A stretch of 64,000 nucleotides of DNA, taken from contig PLDF01000184.1 in the NCBI GenBank assembly GCA_003135055.1, positions 64,765 to 128,764 of the forward strand, read 5' to 3'. The notes under the pieces were generated by a model. The model made no database searches. It was not told the DNA's origin and saw nothing but the letters and a program-made list of their open reading frames with translations. Shown piece by piece: positions 1 to 8,559 of this stretch (positions are counted from its first letter, which is position 1; each line of letters begins with the position of its first letter). The position numbers were made by a program, and so were the translations under genes. This DNA comes from Bryobacterales bacterium (GTDB lineage Bacteria; Acidobacteriota; Terriglobia; Bryobacterales; Bryobacteraceae).

Positions 1-8
1 GACCCGCG

Positions 9-45
9 CGGACCAGGGGGTCAACCAGGGGGTCCGCCCCACAAT
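9..45. repeat. GACCAGGGGGTC-type repeat
   Basis: Two near-identical units of GACCAGGGGGTC lie directly before the first gene and end in a CACAAT hexamer. The same units, in both orientations, precede the alanine racemase gene near 27.5 kb, where they also end just before an ACAAT hexamer and a start codon. I infer a dispersed repeat that sits in promoter positions. Confidence 0.5.
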
Positions 46-2229
46 TTGCGCAGAGTTCCGGCGATCTCAGCGATTCTCGCCCTCGCGCTGGCCGCCGCGG
101 CGTGGCTTCATGCGGCGGCAACCGGCGATCTGAAATCGCTGGTTGCCGCCTATCGTGCGGACCCCACGCCGGCCGGCCGCGCGGCCGTGGAATCCTACGC
201 CGCGGCGCATCCCAATGAAGACGCTCTGGCGCGCCTCGCGCTGGGCGTGGTCTCGTATGAGCAGAAGGACTACGGCGCCGCCATCGCCACGCTGCAGCCG
301 TTGCCCGCCAAGCTGCCGCAGATTGCCGACTATGCCGCATTCTATCTGGCCGCGGCGCGCGTGGAATCGAACGATTTCGGCGGCGTGGCCTCGGACCTCG
401 CGCCGGCGCACGCGGGCGCAGCGCGCTCGCCTCTTGAAGGCAAGGCGTGGCTTCTGGAAGCGCGCTCGCTGCGATCGACCGCCGCGGCGGATGCGGTCAA
501 GACGCTGCGGGAGCATTACGCTCGATTGCCGCAGCCGGATGGCGCGTTGGCGCTGGCCGATTCCTACCAGGCCGCCAACGATCTGGGCAACGCAGCCGAT
601 TTTTACCGCCGCGTCTACATTCAGTACCCCAACGGTATTCAGTACCCCAACAGCGATGCGGCTGCCACCGCGGAGGCCGCGCTGCTCACGCTCAAAGACT
701 CCATGGGCGCGTCTTTTCCCGCACCGCTGCCGCAGCAACTGTTGCGCCGCGCCGACCGGCTGCTGGAGCTGCGCGCTTATCCGCAGGCGCGCTCGGAGTA
801 CGAAGCGGCGCTCGATCGATTGGCTGGATTTGAGCGCGACACAGCGCGGGTCCGCATGGGCGCCGCCGATTATCTGAACGGCAAGGCGGCCGCGGCATAC
901 GGCTATCTCGCTGCCCTAAATCTGCCCGAATCCGAAGGCCGATCTGAAGCCGATGCGGAGCGCTTCTACTACATGGGGGAGTGCGCCCATCGCCTGAACA
1001 ATGACGATGGAGCGGCTGCCGCCTTGCGCCAGCTCGACGTGAAGCATCCCAAGTCGCCATGGCGCTTGAAAGCGCTCGTCTCGCAGGCCAATCGGTTTCT
1101 GGTGGCGAATCGCGTCGAAGATTATCTGCCGCTCTATAAGGCTGTTTACGAGGGCTTCCCCACCGACGCCGCCGCAGCCACGAGCCACTGGAAAGTCGCC
1201 TTCCACGCATATTTGCACGATCGAGGCGACGCCGGGCGGCTGCTGCAAGAGCATTTGGAAAGCTATCCGGCGCACGGCACGGCGGGCGCCGCGCTCTATT
1301 TTCTGGGCCGCATTCACGAGCGCAGGGACCACATCGCGGCCGCCCGCGCCTGCTACCAACGTCTGGCTGATGGATTACAAAACGGCTATTACGCGATGCT
1401 TGCGCGCGGCCGCCTGCGCGCGCCGGAGATGCAGAAACCCGGCGCAGCGGATGAGACCGTGAAATTCCTTGCCGCTTTGAAGCTTCCGCAGCCCAATCCC
1501 ATTCCCACCGAAAGTACGCACGCGACTGCGCTGCGCATCGAGCGCTCGCGGATGCTGCGCGCCGCCGGTTTGGCCGATCTGGCCGATGCCGAACTGCGCT
1601 TCGCCGCCCGCACCGATGCGCAACCCGCGCTGGTGGCGATGGAGATGGCCGGCGCCGATACCGCCGATGCCGTTCCTTATCTGGGCGTGAAGGTCATGAA
1701 GTCGCTTGTGCCCGACTATCTGAACCTTCCCGTGCCTGATGCGCCGCGCGAATTCTGGCAGTATCTTTTCCCCATGCCTTATCGCCCCGAGCTGGTTGCC
1801 GACGCGCAGGCCCACAATCTGGACCCCAATCTGGTCGCAGGCCTGATCCGCCAGGAATCCGAATTCAATCCCGAAGCCGTTTCGCCCGCCAATGCAGACG
1901 GCTTGATGCAGGTGCGCCCCGGCACCGGCGCCGAGTTCGCGCACGCGGCCGGCATCCGGAGTTTCACTTCGCGCATGCTATTTCAGCCGGAGGTGAATTT
2001 GAAGATCGGAACCGCCATCTTCCGTTCGATGCTCGACAAGAGCGGCGGCAGCATGGAGCAGACGCTGGCGGCGTACAACGCCGGACCGAACCGCGTCGCC
2101 GAATGGCTCACGTGGAATACCTATCGCGAGCCGGCCGAATTTATCGAATCGATTCCCTTCACTGAGACTCGCGACTACGTGCAGGCCGTGATTCGGAACG
2201 CGGAGATGTACCGGCGGCTGTACCCTTAA
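46..2229 (+). CDS. Soluble lytic murein transglycosylase (TPR + SLT)
   Basis: Predicted periplasmic enzyme that cleaves peptidoglycan glycan strands to 1,6-anhydromuropeptides. The 727-aa protein opens with a signal peptide (hydrophobic residues about 6-25), followed by a long alpha-helical region with TPR-like units (about 40-540). It ends in a lysozyme-like SLT domain (about 585-720). The catalytic glutamate is expected at E604 in RQESEF, and the family motifs GLMQV and AAYNAGP follow. This domain order matches the Slt70 family, and the length is close to usual. The start is a TTG directly behind a repeat ending in CACAAT. No Shine-Dalgarno sequence is visible, so the true start could differ slightly. 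Confidence 0.9.
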   Translation: MRRVPAISAILALALAAAAWLHAAATGDLKSLVAAYRADPTPAGRAAVESYAAAHPNEDALARLALGVVSYEQKDYGAAIATLQPLPAKLPQIADYAAFYLAAARVESNDFGGVASDLAPAHAGAARSPLEGKAWLLEARSLRSTAAADAVKTLREHYARLPQPDGALALADSYQAANDLGNAADFYRRVYIQYPNGIQYPNSDAAATAEAALLTLKDSMGASFPAPLPQQLLRRADRLLELRAYPQARSEYEAALDRLAGFERDTARVRMGAADYLNGKAAAAYGYLAALNLPESEGRSEADAERFYYMGECAHRLNNDDGAAAALRQLDVKHPKSPWRLKALVSQANRFLVANRVEDYLPLYKAVYEGFPTDAAAATSHWKVAFHAYLHDRGDAGRLLQEHLESYPAHGTAGAALYFLGRIHERRDHIAAARACYQRLADGLQNGYYAMLARGRLRAPEMQKPGAADETVKFLAALKLPQPNPIPTESTHATALRIERSRMLRAAGLADLADAELRFAARTDAQPALVAMEMAGADTADAVPYLGVKVMKSLVPDYLNLPVPDAPREFWQYLFPMPYRPELVADAQAHNLDPNLVAGLIRQESEFNPEAVSPANADGLMQVRPGTGAEFAHAAGIRSFTSRMLFQPEVNLKIGTAIFRSMLDKSGGSMEQTLAAYNAGPNRVAEWLTWNTYREPAEFIESIPFTETRDYVQAVIRNAEMYRRLYP

Positions 2230-2234
2230 GTCCG

Positions 2235-2278
2235 TGGCGTACGCACTCATGCGTGCAGCGTTCACACTCGTGTGAATG
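2235..2278. repeat. Dispersed palindromic repeat R1 (TTCACAC family)
   Basis: Two adjacent hairpins: ACGCA-CTCA-TGCGT (2241-2254) and the palindrome TTCACACTCGTGTGAA (2261-2276). The same pair recurs near 34.75, 43.68, 45.65 and 48.80 kb. It lies just after the transglycosylase stop codon and could end transcription or stabilise the 3' end. Confidence 0.7.
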
Positions 2279-2324
2279 CATCGTTTGCGCGACATTGCAG
2301 CGCGGACGAACGGCCCACAACTCG

Positions 2325-2750
2325 CTATGGACGCCGTGAGGGCAATACTCGAAACTTCCGGCGGCCCTCGATGCAATACGTTTGGAAGTCGGAGTGATCC
2401 ACCGTCAGAATGGTCGAGATGGATTCCCGGCGAGCCAGATACACCAGAGTCGCGTCGGCGAAATCCATCGGGCGGTCCCAGTAGCGCGACATCAAAGCGT
2501 GAATCTCCGGGAGTTCGCCGCCCGGAATCGCGCCGAGCATGAGCGCCCCGGAGCGAATGAAGGTCCAGGCCGCTTCCATGTCCCGCCGGTTATCGCCCAC
2601 CAGGTGAAAAAGCTCGGTCAAGACGGCGGACGATGGCAGCAAGGGGAGGCGCAGACCTTCAAATGCCTCCGCGCACAGGGCGTGCCAACGGTCCTGGGAA
2701 TCCAGAAGAGCAAGAATAGCGCCCGTGTCGATCAGACAACTAACGGCCAT
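2325..2750 (-). CDS. vapC: PIN-domain toxin, VapC type
   Basis: Predicted toxin ribonuclease of a type II toxin-antitoxin pair. The 141-aa protein has the acidic residues expected of a PIN domain: D8 in LIDTG, E46 in LTELF, D96/D99 in DFADA and D118 in TVDHSDF. The spacing fits a Mg-dependent VapC nuclease acting on RNA. The start overlaps the end of the upstream ribbon-helix-helix antitoxin gene by 11 nt, so the two are co-transcribed and probably translationally coupled. The reading frame looks intact. The RNA target cannot be read from sequence. Confidence 0.85.
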   Translation of the reverse strand: MAVSCLIDTGAILALLDSQDRWHALCAEAFEGLRLPLLPSSAVLTELFHLVGDNRRDMEAAWTFIRSGALMLGAIPGGELPEIHALMSRYWDRPMDFADATLVYLARRESISTILTVDHSDFQTYCIEGRRKFRVLPSRRP

Positions 2751-3024
2751 GTTTCCGGGCTAGGCGCTCGCGAACAAGAGACCGGGCCGACTCCGCACGG
2801 AGGGGATTTACGCCGGCGATCTTACCGATCGACTTGCGGGCTTGCGCATGCAGCCGGAGTTGCTCGGCATCGTCACTGGCCCCTTGGGCAGAATCCTTTT
2901 GGAGCAACTGGCGGGCCCCACGGTCCAGTAGAGCGGCAATGCTGACCTTCTCACGGCGCGCTTCCGATTCCAACGCCTCTTTCAAATCGCGCGACAACCG
3001 CAAGGTGTAGATTTCGGTCTTCAT
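2740..3024 (-). CDS. vapB: Ribbon-helix-helix antitoxin, VapB type
   Basis: Predicted antitoxin of the VapBC pair, 94 aa. The N-terminus (TEIYTLRLSRDLKEALESEA) reads as a ribbon-helix-helix DNA-binding strand and helix, and the charged C-terminal half would wrap the toxin. A TACACT hexamer lies 7 nt before the ATG and no Shine-Dalgarno sequence is present, suggesting a leaderless transcript. A 9-bp inverted repeat, TACA-G-TGTA (3029-3037), overlaps this -10 and is a reasonable autoregulatory operator. Confidence 0.8.
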   Translation of the reverse strand: MKTEIYTLRLSRDLKEALESEARREKVSIAALLDRGARQLLQKDSAQGASDDAEQLRLHAQARKSIGKIAGVNPLRAESARSLVRERLARKHGR

Positions 3025-3028
3025 GCAT

Positions 3029-3037
3029 TACAGTGTA
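3029..3037 (-). promoter_or_regulatory. vapBC -10 with overlapping inverted repeat
   Basis: Minus-strand TACACT (3037-3032) sits 7 nt before the vapB ATG. The overlapping TACA-G-TGTA repeat could be bound by VapB for autorepression, as is usual for this class. No clear -35 was seen. Confidence 0.4.
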
Positions 3038-3059
3038 CTACATTCTTGACGAGAGGTTG

Positions 3060-3728
3060 CTACATCTCGGGCGGCAGCAGAATTCCACCCCAAACCACCT
3101 GGTAGGCTTCCACGTGGCCGAACACATCTTTGCCCGCCCGCACGAACACGCGCATGTTGGTTTTGAGGTCGGCGGCCGCCACCGTTTCGCCATCCGCCAC
3201 GAAGCGCGTATCCTGCCGGAGCAGAAGGGTCTGCTCACCCGCGTTGCGCGTGCGCAGCACCAGCCGTCCATCGCTCAAACGCGAGACCACGCCGGCAAAC
3301 GTCATGTCACCTCTGGGAAAGAGCGGTTCGGGGGAAGGGCGAAGCCCTGAGGTAATCGCTGAGCCAAGCGCTGGGTCAAGTCTGGCGCCCGGCCGGGTCG
3401 CGGCGCGCGGCGGCGGAGCGGGATCGATAACGTGTATTGTGCGGGCGTATCTCAATAGCGAGCCGGAAAGTGGATCGGAAACAACCTCCACCTTGTCGCC
3501 GGGCCGCAGGCGGGGAACGTCAATCGGCCTTTCTTCGCGCTCCACGGAAGTCTTGGCGTCGAAGCGATAGCGGACCACCTGGTTTTCAGCCGCGCGCACG
3601 CTGAATTCGCCGCCATCCGTCTGCGCGTCGCGCTCCAGAAGCACGCCGCGCAGCGATGCCGCATTTTGCGGCGGAATCTGCGCCGCGGAGATCAGCGCTG
3701 AAACCAGCAGCACGCCAGCCAACCGCAC
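3060..3728 (-). CDS. Secreted protein of unknown function, DUF5666-like
   Basis: A 222-aa protein with a signal peptide (hydrophobic core about residues 3-16, then AAQ). Two similar segments follow, each with the pattern of a small beta-barrel domain: one with VRYRFDAKT and RLRPGDKVEV, the other with LLLRQDTRFVADG and DLKTNMRVFV. This resembles proteins built from repeated DUF5666-like units, but I cannot name the family firmly. I chose the GTG at 3728 because TATACT lies 6 nt upstream, in a leaderless arrangement. An ATG at 3776 would add 16 residues. A decayed copy of the N-terminal part lies at 8560-8760. Confidence 0.6.
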   Translation of the reverse strand: MRLAGVLLVSALISAAQIPPQNAASLRGVLLERDAQTDGGEFSVRAAENQVVRYRFDAKTSVEREERPIDVPRLRPGDKVEVVSDPLSGSLLRYARTIHVIDPAPPPRAATRPGARLDPALGSAITSGLRPSPEPLFPRGDMTFAGVVSRLSDGRLVLRTRNAGEQTLLLRQDTRFVADGETVAAADLKTNMRVFVRAGKDVFGHVEAYQVVWGGILLPPEM

Positions 3729-3734
3729 GTTCCG

Positions 3735-3740
3735 AGTATA
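3735..3740 (-). promoter_or_regulatory. -10 hexamer TATACT
   Basis: Minus-strand TATACT lies 6 nt before the GTG of the secreted-protein gene. It is a near-consensus -10 placed so that transcription would begin at or next to the start codon. The degenerate copy near 8.7 kb has lost the hexamer. Confidence 0.4.
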
Positions 3741-4168
3741 GCGCCCGGCATTCCATGCCGCGAATGCTATGGGCATATGCGCCAGAACTTTTTGACGCCG
3801 CGCCCCGCGGTTGATCGAGATCCGGATTATGCCTCCGGGCATTGAGGCGATCGCCAACGCGCCAGCCCGCGGGCGCCGCCAGCCGCGCGGCCACCTCGGT
3901 TCCGGCATAGCTGAAGAGCCGTAATCGCCCAACCGGATCTGGGCCCGCGTGTTGGGGAACTGCATTTCGGTCCACTTATCGGCGGCAGGCCGCGCGCCGG
4001 TGGCCAGCTCCCTAAGAGATACCTCCGCTCACCGATGAGGTCTGCATTGAGCGCAGTCAATGGTCCTCCCGGCGGCCTGGGGCGCCTGATCTGCTTCAGT
4101 TCGGCAGTCGAACGTTTAATCAACCGCCTTGACGCCCTTGACGCCCAAATAAATCTGGCGTAGGCTGT

Positions 4169-4186
4169 CCTATAGCTGGCTATAGG
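4169..4186 (+). promoter_or_regulatory. Palindromic operator before padR
   Basis: CCTATAGC-TG-GCTATAGG is a perfect 8-bp inverted repeat ending 4 nt before the padR ATG. It contains -10-like TATAG elements, and its right arm runs into the AGGGAG ribosome-binding site. PadR regulators commonly bind palindromes in their own promoters, so autorepression of the padR-permease unit is a fair inference. Confidence 0.6.
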
Positions 4187-4190
4187 GAGC

Positions 4191-4526
4191 ATGCGCAAAC
4201 ACGCCAACGATCGCCTGCAAGGTACCCTTGACCTGCTGGTGCTGAAGACATTGGCCTCGCAAGGCCGGATGCACGGCTACGCCCTGACTCTTCGAATTGA
4301 ACAGATCTCCGAAAGCGTTCTTCGGCTGGAAGAAGGCTCCCTCTATCCCGCGCTCCACCGGATGACGCAGTCGGGCTGGCTGCGCGCCGAGTGGGGCGCT
4401 TCGGAAAACAACCGCCGCGCGCGTTACTATGCCATCACCGCGGCCGGCCGCAAGCAATTGGCGGAGGAAGAGCGGAGCTGGGCGCAACTGACGGAGGCTG
4501 TAGCTCGCGTACTGCGTTTCGTTTAG
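4191..4526 (+). CDS. PadR-family transcriptional regulator
   Basis: A 111-aa regulator with the PadR winged-helix domain: LQGTLDLLVLKTLASQG, then MHGYALTLRIEQIS, then the wing EGSLYPALHRM. It ends in a short helical dimerisation region (AEEERSWAQLTEAV). It lies 12 nt before a large MacB/FtsX-like permease, an arrangement typical of Acidobacteriota, and probably represses that gene and itself through the palindrome at 4169-4186. The ribosome-binding site AGGGAG supports the ATG. The inducer is unknown. Confidence 0.9.
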   Translation: MRKHANDRLQGTLDLLVLKTLASQGRMHGYALTLRIEQISESVLRLEEGSLYPALHRMTQSGWLRAEWGASENNRRARYYAITAAGRKQLAEEERSWAQLTEAVARVLRFV

Positions 4527-4538
4527 AAAGAGGCTGCC

Positions 4539-7205
4539 ATGAGTTGGCTCAACCGGCTATCGAATCTATTGCGCGGCGACAAGCTGAGCGGGGAACTCGA
4601 TGAGGAGTTGGAGTTTCACCTGGAAGCGCGGACCCGCGACAACCTCGCGGCCGGCATGACTCCGGACGCGGCTCGCCTTGACGCCCGGAGGCGATTCGGC
4701 AATCGAACGCTGGCGCAGGAAAGGACGCACGAGATGAACATTCTTGTCTTAATGGAAACGATTAGCCAGGATGTGCGTTATGCCTTCCGCGGCCTGCGCA
4801 AGTCCCCGGGATTTACGGCAGTGGCCATTTTGGCGCTGGGGCTGGGCATTGGGGCGAATACCGCAGTCTTCACGGTGGTGAACGCGGTGCTGCTGCGTCC
4901 GCTGCCTTTCCCCCAAGCAGGCCGGCTGTTTTTGATTTCGTATAAGCCGCAGCGCGGTCCTGTTACGCTCGATGGGCCGGGCCTCTGGGACCAGCATTAC
5001 CTCGCGTTTCTGCGCCAGAACCGGGCCTTCGAGCGTGTTGCGACTTTCGGACAAGACGCTATGGCGCTCACTGGCGCAGGAAGCGCCGTGCGCGTGCCGG
5101 CGGCGATGGTAACGTCCAGTTTCTTTCTCGTGCTTCAGGTGAATCCGGCAATTGGCAGAGCGTTTTCGCCGGAAGAAGAGAGGCAGGGCGGCGGCGGAGT
5201 GACGCTGATCGGCGACAGGCTCTGGCGAAACCGTTTCGGCGCCGATCCGAATATCCTGGGAAAGACGGTTGTGCTGGACGGAATCGGACACACGGTGATC
5301 GGCGTCATGCCGCGTGGTTTTGCGTTTCCTTACGATGCCGAGTTGTGGCTGCCGCTCGAGGTGCGAGACGAGCTGGCGGTTTGCGTCTCGCCCCATGGCC
5401 GCCCGTGGCCTTGCAACTCATTTTTCCGGCCTGCCGTAGGCCGGCTGCGGCCATCCGTTTCCCGGGAGCAGGCCCAGGCGGAATTGGAAGCCTTCGCGCA
5501 GCACTTACCTGGCGCAAGCGGTGAAAACAAGAGCGAGATGATCGCGGAGGTTCTTCCGTTCAAGGACTTGCTGGTTGGAAAGATTCGGCAATCGCTGCTG
5601 ATCTTCATGGGCGCCGTGGTCTTCGTACTGCTGATCGCGTGCGCCAACGTAGCCAACCTCCTGCTGATGAGAGCGACATCGAGGCGCCAGGAAATCGCCG
5701 TGCGCACCGCACTGGGCGCGCGCCGGTCGCGCCTGGTCCGCCAGTTGCTGACCGAAAGCACTCTGGTGTCGCTGGGTGGCGCGGCTGCGGGACTTGTATT
5801 GGCGGTATTGGGAGTGCCGGCTTTACTTGCGCTTGCGCCCGCCGGCAGAGTTCCCCGCGTGGAAGAAATACACATCGATGGCTGGGGACTGGCGTTCGCG
5901 CTGGGTCTGGGGACATTCACCGGGATTCTGTTTGGCCTGCTTCCGGCGTTTCAGGCAACCGGACGCGAGTTACGCGACTATCTGAGTCAGAGCGGTCGAA
6001 CTGTCACTAATAGGCGCGAACGGCTTCGCAGCGCCCTGGTGGTGGCGGAGATCGCGCTGGCGCTGGTGTTACTCACCGGCGCCGGCTTGATGGTCAAAAG
6101 CTTCTTGCGGATGCGCGCCGTAAACCCCGGTTTCCGGACGGAGAATATTCTAACTATGACTGTGGATCTGCCGGAGTCCACCTATCCGACCTCAACCGCC
6201 ATTCAGGCGTTTCATGCGCGTACTTTGGCGAAGCTTTCTAACCTGCCCGGCGTGCTGGCGGCCGGCGCCGTGAACTGGCTTCCGCTCGGCGACGCGTTGA
6301 TAAAGGGGAGCTTCCATCTCGAAGGCGGTCGCCGGCTACCGCGCGGTTACAACGTCGATAAGCCGGCAGTAAGTCCAGACTACTTCCATGTTATGGGAAT
6401 CCGGCTATTGAGCGGCAGAGGCTTTAGCGATCGGGACAATAGCGACGCCCCGGGTGTGGCATTGATCAGTGAGTTCGTCGCGCGAACTCTCTGGCCCCAT
6501 GAGAATCCGCTAGGAAAGCGCGTCACTCTGGAAGAAGATCCCAAGCCGCTGGATTGGCTGACGGTTGTCGGCGTAGTCGATGACGTCAACCAGAAGAGCC
6601 TGACGGAAAAGCCGCATCCGGCCATCTATCAGCCCTATCAACAGGTGCGCAGATCGTTCTTTCTGAGCCACATGACTTTCGCAGTCCGCACCGCCGCGAA
6701 GATGCAGGGTGTTGCCGCCGCCATGCGCAGCGTGCTCCAGGAGGTGGACCGGGACCAGCCGGTGCAATCGCTCGCCGCCATGTCCGATCTGATCGACGCA
6801 ACCACGGCGGAGCCCTGGTTCCAGGCGCGCCTGATTTCCGCGTTCTCAATACTCGCGCTCCTCTTATCGGCGATCGGCATTTACGGCGTCCTGGCCTACG
6901 CGGTTACGGAGCGCACGCGCGAGATCGGAATCCGGATGGCGCTGGGCGCGGAGAAAAGCGACATCACTGGCATGGTCCTGAAGCGCAGTCTGCTACTGGC
7001 GGCGACCGGCGTCGCACTCGGCGTGGCGGGCGCACTGGCGGTGACTCGCGTCCTCGCCAGGTTTCTTTTCGACGTCAAGCCCACCGATCCCGCGACCTTC
7101 GCGATGGTAGCCGCGGTGCTTATGGCCGTGGCGCTCTCCGCCGGCTTGTTGCCGGCGCGGCGGGCGACGAGGGTAGATCCGCTGGTGGCGTTGAGGTGGG
7201 AATAG
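4539..7205 (+). CDS. Acidobacterial duplicated permease (MacB/FtsX-like, ADOP type)
   Basis: An 888-aa inner-membrane protein. It begins with a short soluble prefix (residues about 1-65, including DEELEFHLEARTRDNLAAGM). Two repeats of a MacB-type periplasmic core plus FtsX-type permease follow. Transmembrane segments lie near 85-110, 350-380, 400-430, 450-480, 505-530 and in the last 130 residues. The C-terminal FtsX half has the family sequence REIGIRMALGAEKSDI and ends in RRATRVDPLVALRWE. Such proteins lack a fused ATPase and are often called orphan permeases; the substrate and partner are unknown. The site AAAGAGG supports the start. Its last 77 residues are duplicated as a fragment at 8203-8436. 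Confidence 0.9.
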   Translation: MSWLNRLSNLLRGDKLSGELDEELEFHLEARTRDNLAAGMTPDAARLDARRRFGNRTLAQERTHEMNILVLMETISQDVRYAFRGLRKSPGFTAVAILALGLGIGANTAVFTVVNAVLLRPLPFPQAGRLFLISYKPQRGPVTLDGPGLWDQHYLAFLRQNRAFERVATFGQDAMALTGAGSAVRVPAAMVTSSFFLVLQVNPAIGRAFSPEEERQGGGGVTLIGDRLWRNRFGADPNILGKTVVLDGIGHTVIGVMPRGFAFPYDAELWLPLEVRDELAVCVSPHGRPWPCNSFFRPAVGRLRPSVSREQAQAELEAFAQHLPGASGENKSEMIAEVLPFKDLLVGKIRQSLLIFMGAVVFVLLIACANVANLLLMRATSRRQEIAVRTALGARRSRLVRQLLTESTLVSLGGAAAGLVLAVLGVPALLALAPAGRVPRVEEIHIDGWGLAFALGLGTFTGILFGLLPAFQATGRELRDYLSQSGRTVTNRRERLRSALVVAEIALALVLLTGAGLMVKSFLRMRAVNPGFRTENILTMTVDLPESTYPTSTAIQAFHARTLAKLSNLPGVLAAGAVNWLPLGDALIKGSFHLEGGRRLPRGYNVDKPAVSPDYFHVMGIRLLSGRGFSDRDNSDAPGVALISEFVARTLWPHENPLGKRVTLEEDPKPLDWLTVVGVVDDVNQKSLTEKPHPAIYQPYQQVRRSFFLSHMTFAVRTAAKMQGVAAAMRSVLQEVDRDQPVQSLAAMSDLIDATTAEPWFQARLISAFSILALLLSAIGIYGVLAYAVTERTREIGIRMALGAEKSDITGMVLKRSLLLAATGVALGVAGALAVTRVLARFLFDVKPTDPATFAMVAAVLMAVALSAGLLPARRATRVDPLVALRWE

Positions 7206-7263
7206 CTGTTATCGGGCGAGCATTTGCGAGCGCTCGTGGAGTGCCGTATGCTGGTCGATACCG

Positions 7264-7495
7264 ATGCCAGCCCAAACCGAAGAGGATCTGCTCATTGAGG
7301 CGAACCGCCGTATTGAAGAAGCTCGGCAGTCAGGGTCTGATACGCCCCTGCTGGCGAGTCTCGGTCTGAGTGCGATTCCCACGACGGTTCCGAGCTTGCA
7401 TATCTGACGATCCTCGATCTGTCGGGAAACCTGATCACCAAGATTCCCGACTCGCTTGCCAAGCTGAGCCATCGCGGACAACTTGGGGTTAATGA
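7264..7495 (+). pseudogene. Leucine-rich-repeat protein remnant
   Basis: An ATG at 7264 opens 47 codons (MPAQTEEDLLIEANRRIEEA onward) ending at a TGA (7405-7407). In another frame the sequence continues as LTILDLSGNLITKIPDSLAK. This is the consensus of bacterial LRR/Roco-type proteins, with the typical ANRRIEEAR lead-in. One frameshift separates the halves and the rest is missing. Nothing else coding was seen between 7206 and 7573. Confidence 0.5.
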
Positions 7496-7573
7496 CGCGC
7501 CCCGTGGCATACTTCTAGCTGCGCACCCTGGCGCCGCCAATAACTTAATCTGGCTGAACTCAGTCCGCAAACT

Positions 7574-7786
7574 TCACGCGAAGATCAGGCGACGGCCCTT
7601 GGGCTCCGGAACTGGATCCCCAAACTCCTTTGCGGTCTCGATCCAGAGATGCATAGCTTCCTGAGCATGTACGAGGGCCTCTTCTTGCGTGGAACCATGC
7701 GCCGCGCACCCCGGAAGTTCTGGAGCCTCAGCCACGAAGGCGCCGTCTTCGTCGCTCCAATAGATGATGACTTCGTATTTGGTCAT
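7574..7786 (-). CDS. hicB: HicB-family antitoxin
   Basis: A 70-aa protein with the HicB partial-RNase-H-fold pattern: strand KYEVIIYWSDEDGAFVAEAP, then ELPGCAAHGSTQEEALVHAQ, then EAMHLWIETAKEFG. It lacks a separate C-terminal DNA-binding domain, which is common in short HicB proteins. It follows hicA by 6 bp on the same strand. Its last residues, GRRLIFA, and nearby DNA recur at the junction of the decayed fragment near 8540, so the 3' end took part in a local rearrangement. Confidence 0.85.
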   Translation of the reverse strand: MTKYEVIIYWSDEDGAFVAEAPELPGCAAHGSTQEEALVHAQEAMHLWIETAKEFGDPVPEPKGRRLIFA

Positions 7787-7792
7787 TCAACT

Positions 7793-8032
7793 TCAGCGAG
7801 CTTGTATTTCAAGATCAGCGCACGCTTGCTTGACTTGGTACGGCTTAGCCTGGCCGCCTTCTCGCTGCAAGTTGATTTTCTCCTCTATCCCAGCCCTGCG
7901 AAAGAGATGGTGGCTGCCTATGACCCGCTTCTCGAAGTCCAGGCTCTCCAACAGTAAGCACAAATCGTCAAAACGAATCGCCGCATCCGACGTCCCGCTC
8001 AAGAGACGACGAAGCGTCTTGACGCTGCCCAC
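7793..8032 (-). CDS. hicA: HicA-family mRNA interferase toxin
   Basis: Predicted toxin of the HicAB pair, 79 aa from a GTG at 8032. It has the HicA double-stranded-RNA-binding-like fold pattern: VKTLRRLLSGTSDAAIRFDD, then LESLDFEKRVIGSHHLFRR, then INLQREGGQAKPYQVKQ. The catalytic histidine is expected in GSHH. The open frame extends upstream to 8248, but I chose the GTG because homologues begin close to this point. TACAAT lies 6 nt before the GTG with no Shine-Dalgarno sequence, again a leaderless pattern. HicB follows after 6 bp. Confidence 0.85.
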   Translation of the reverse strand: MGSVKTLRRLLSGTSDAAIRFDDLCLLLESLDFEKRVIGSHHLFRRAGIEEKINLQREGGQAKPYQVKQACADLEIQAR

Positions 8033-8038
8033 GGCAAT

Positions 8039-8044
8039 ATTGTA
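8039..8044 (-). promoter_or_regulatory. hicAB -10 hexamer TACAAT
   Basis: Minus-strand TACAAT lies 6 nt before the chosen GTG start of hicA. It supports both the start and leaderless transcription. No convincing -35 was recognised. Confidence 0.45.
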
Positions 8045-8202
8045 CCCCGCATGATATCTCTGGTCCCGCCCACACCGCCAACCCAGGCCGCGGCGCCCGA
8101 TAACCTGCCGCACCTGATCCGCTACTTTCCTCAGGCAGTCCGTCCGCTTCGGTTCGTGCCGCTGCACCCGCGCGCGCAGCCCCCAGCGTCGAAGCGACTC
8201 GC

Positions 8203-8436
8203 ATGGTCCTGAAGCGCAGTCTGCTACTGGCGGCGGCCGGCGTCGCACTCGGCATAGCGGGCGCTCTGGCGCTGACTCGCGTCCTCGCCAGGTTTCTTTT
8301 TGACGTCAAGCCCACCGACCCCGCGACGTTCGCGATAGTAGCCGCGGTGCTGTTGGCTGTGACGACTTGCGCCGGCTTGCTGCCGGCGAGGCGGGCAACC
8401 CGAGTCGATCCGCTGGTGGCCCTGAGGTGGGAATAG
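8203..8436 (+). pseudogene. C-terminal fragment of an ADOP permease
   Basis: A 77-aa frame nearly identical to the last 77 residues of the permease ending at 7205: VLKRSLLLAA, then FLFDVKPTDPATFA, ending RRATRVDPLVALRWE. It holds only the last two membrane helices and lacks the periplasmic domains. Few differences separate the copies, so duplication was recent relative to divergence. I infer the tail of a second PadR-permease cassette whose body was deleted. Expression is unlikely. Confidence 0.85.
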
Positions 8437-8559
8437 CTATTGGCGAGTCTTCACGGCTGCAGGACGCAGTTCCAAGGCGACTTCACGCAAACGGTGGGGC
8501 CATGCTATAGGTTGGCAGGCAGTTTGCAACCTTACGCAAAGATCAGGCGGCGGCCTGCC

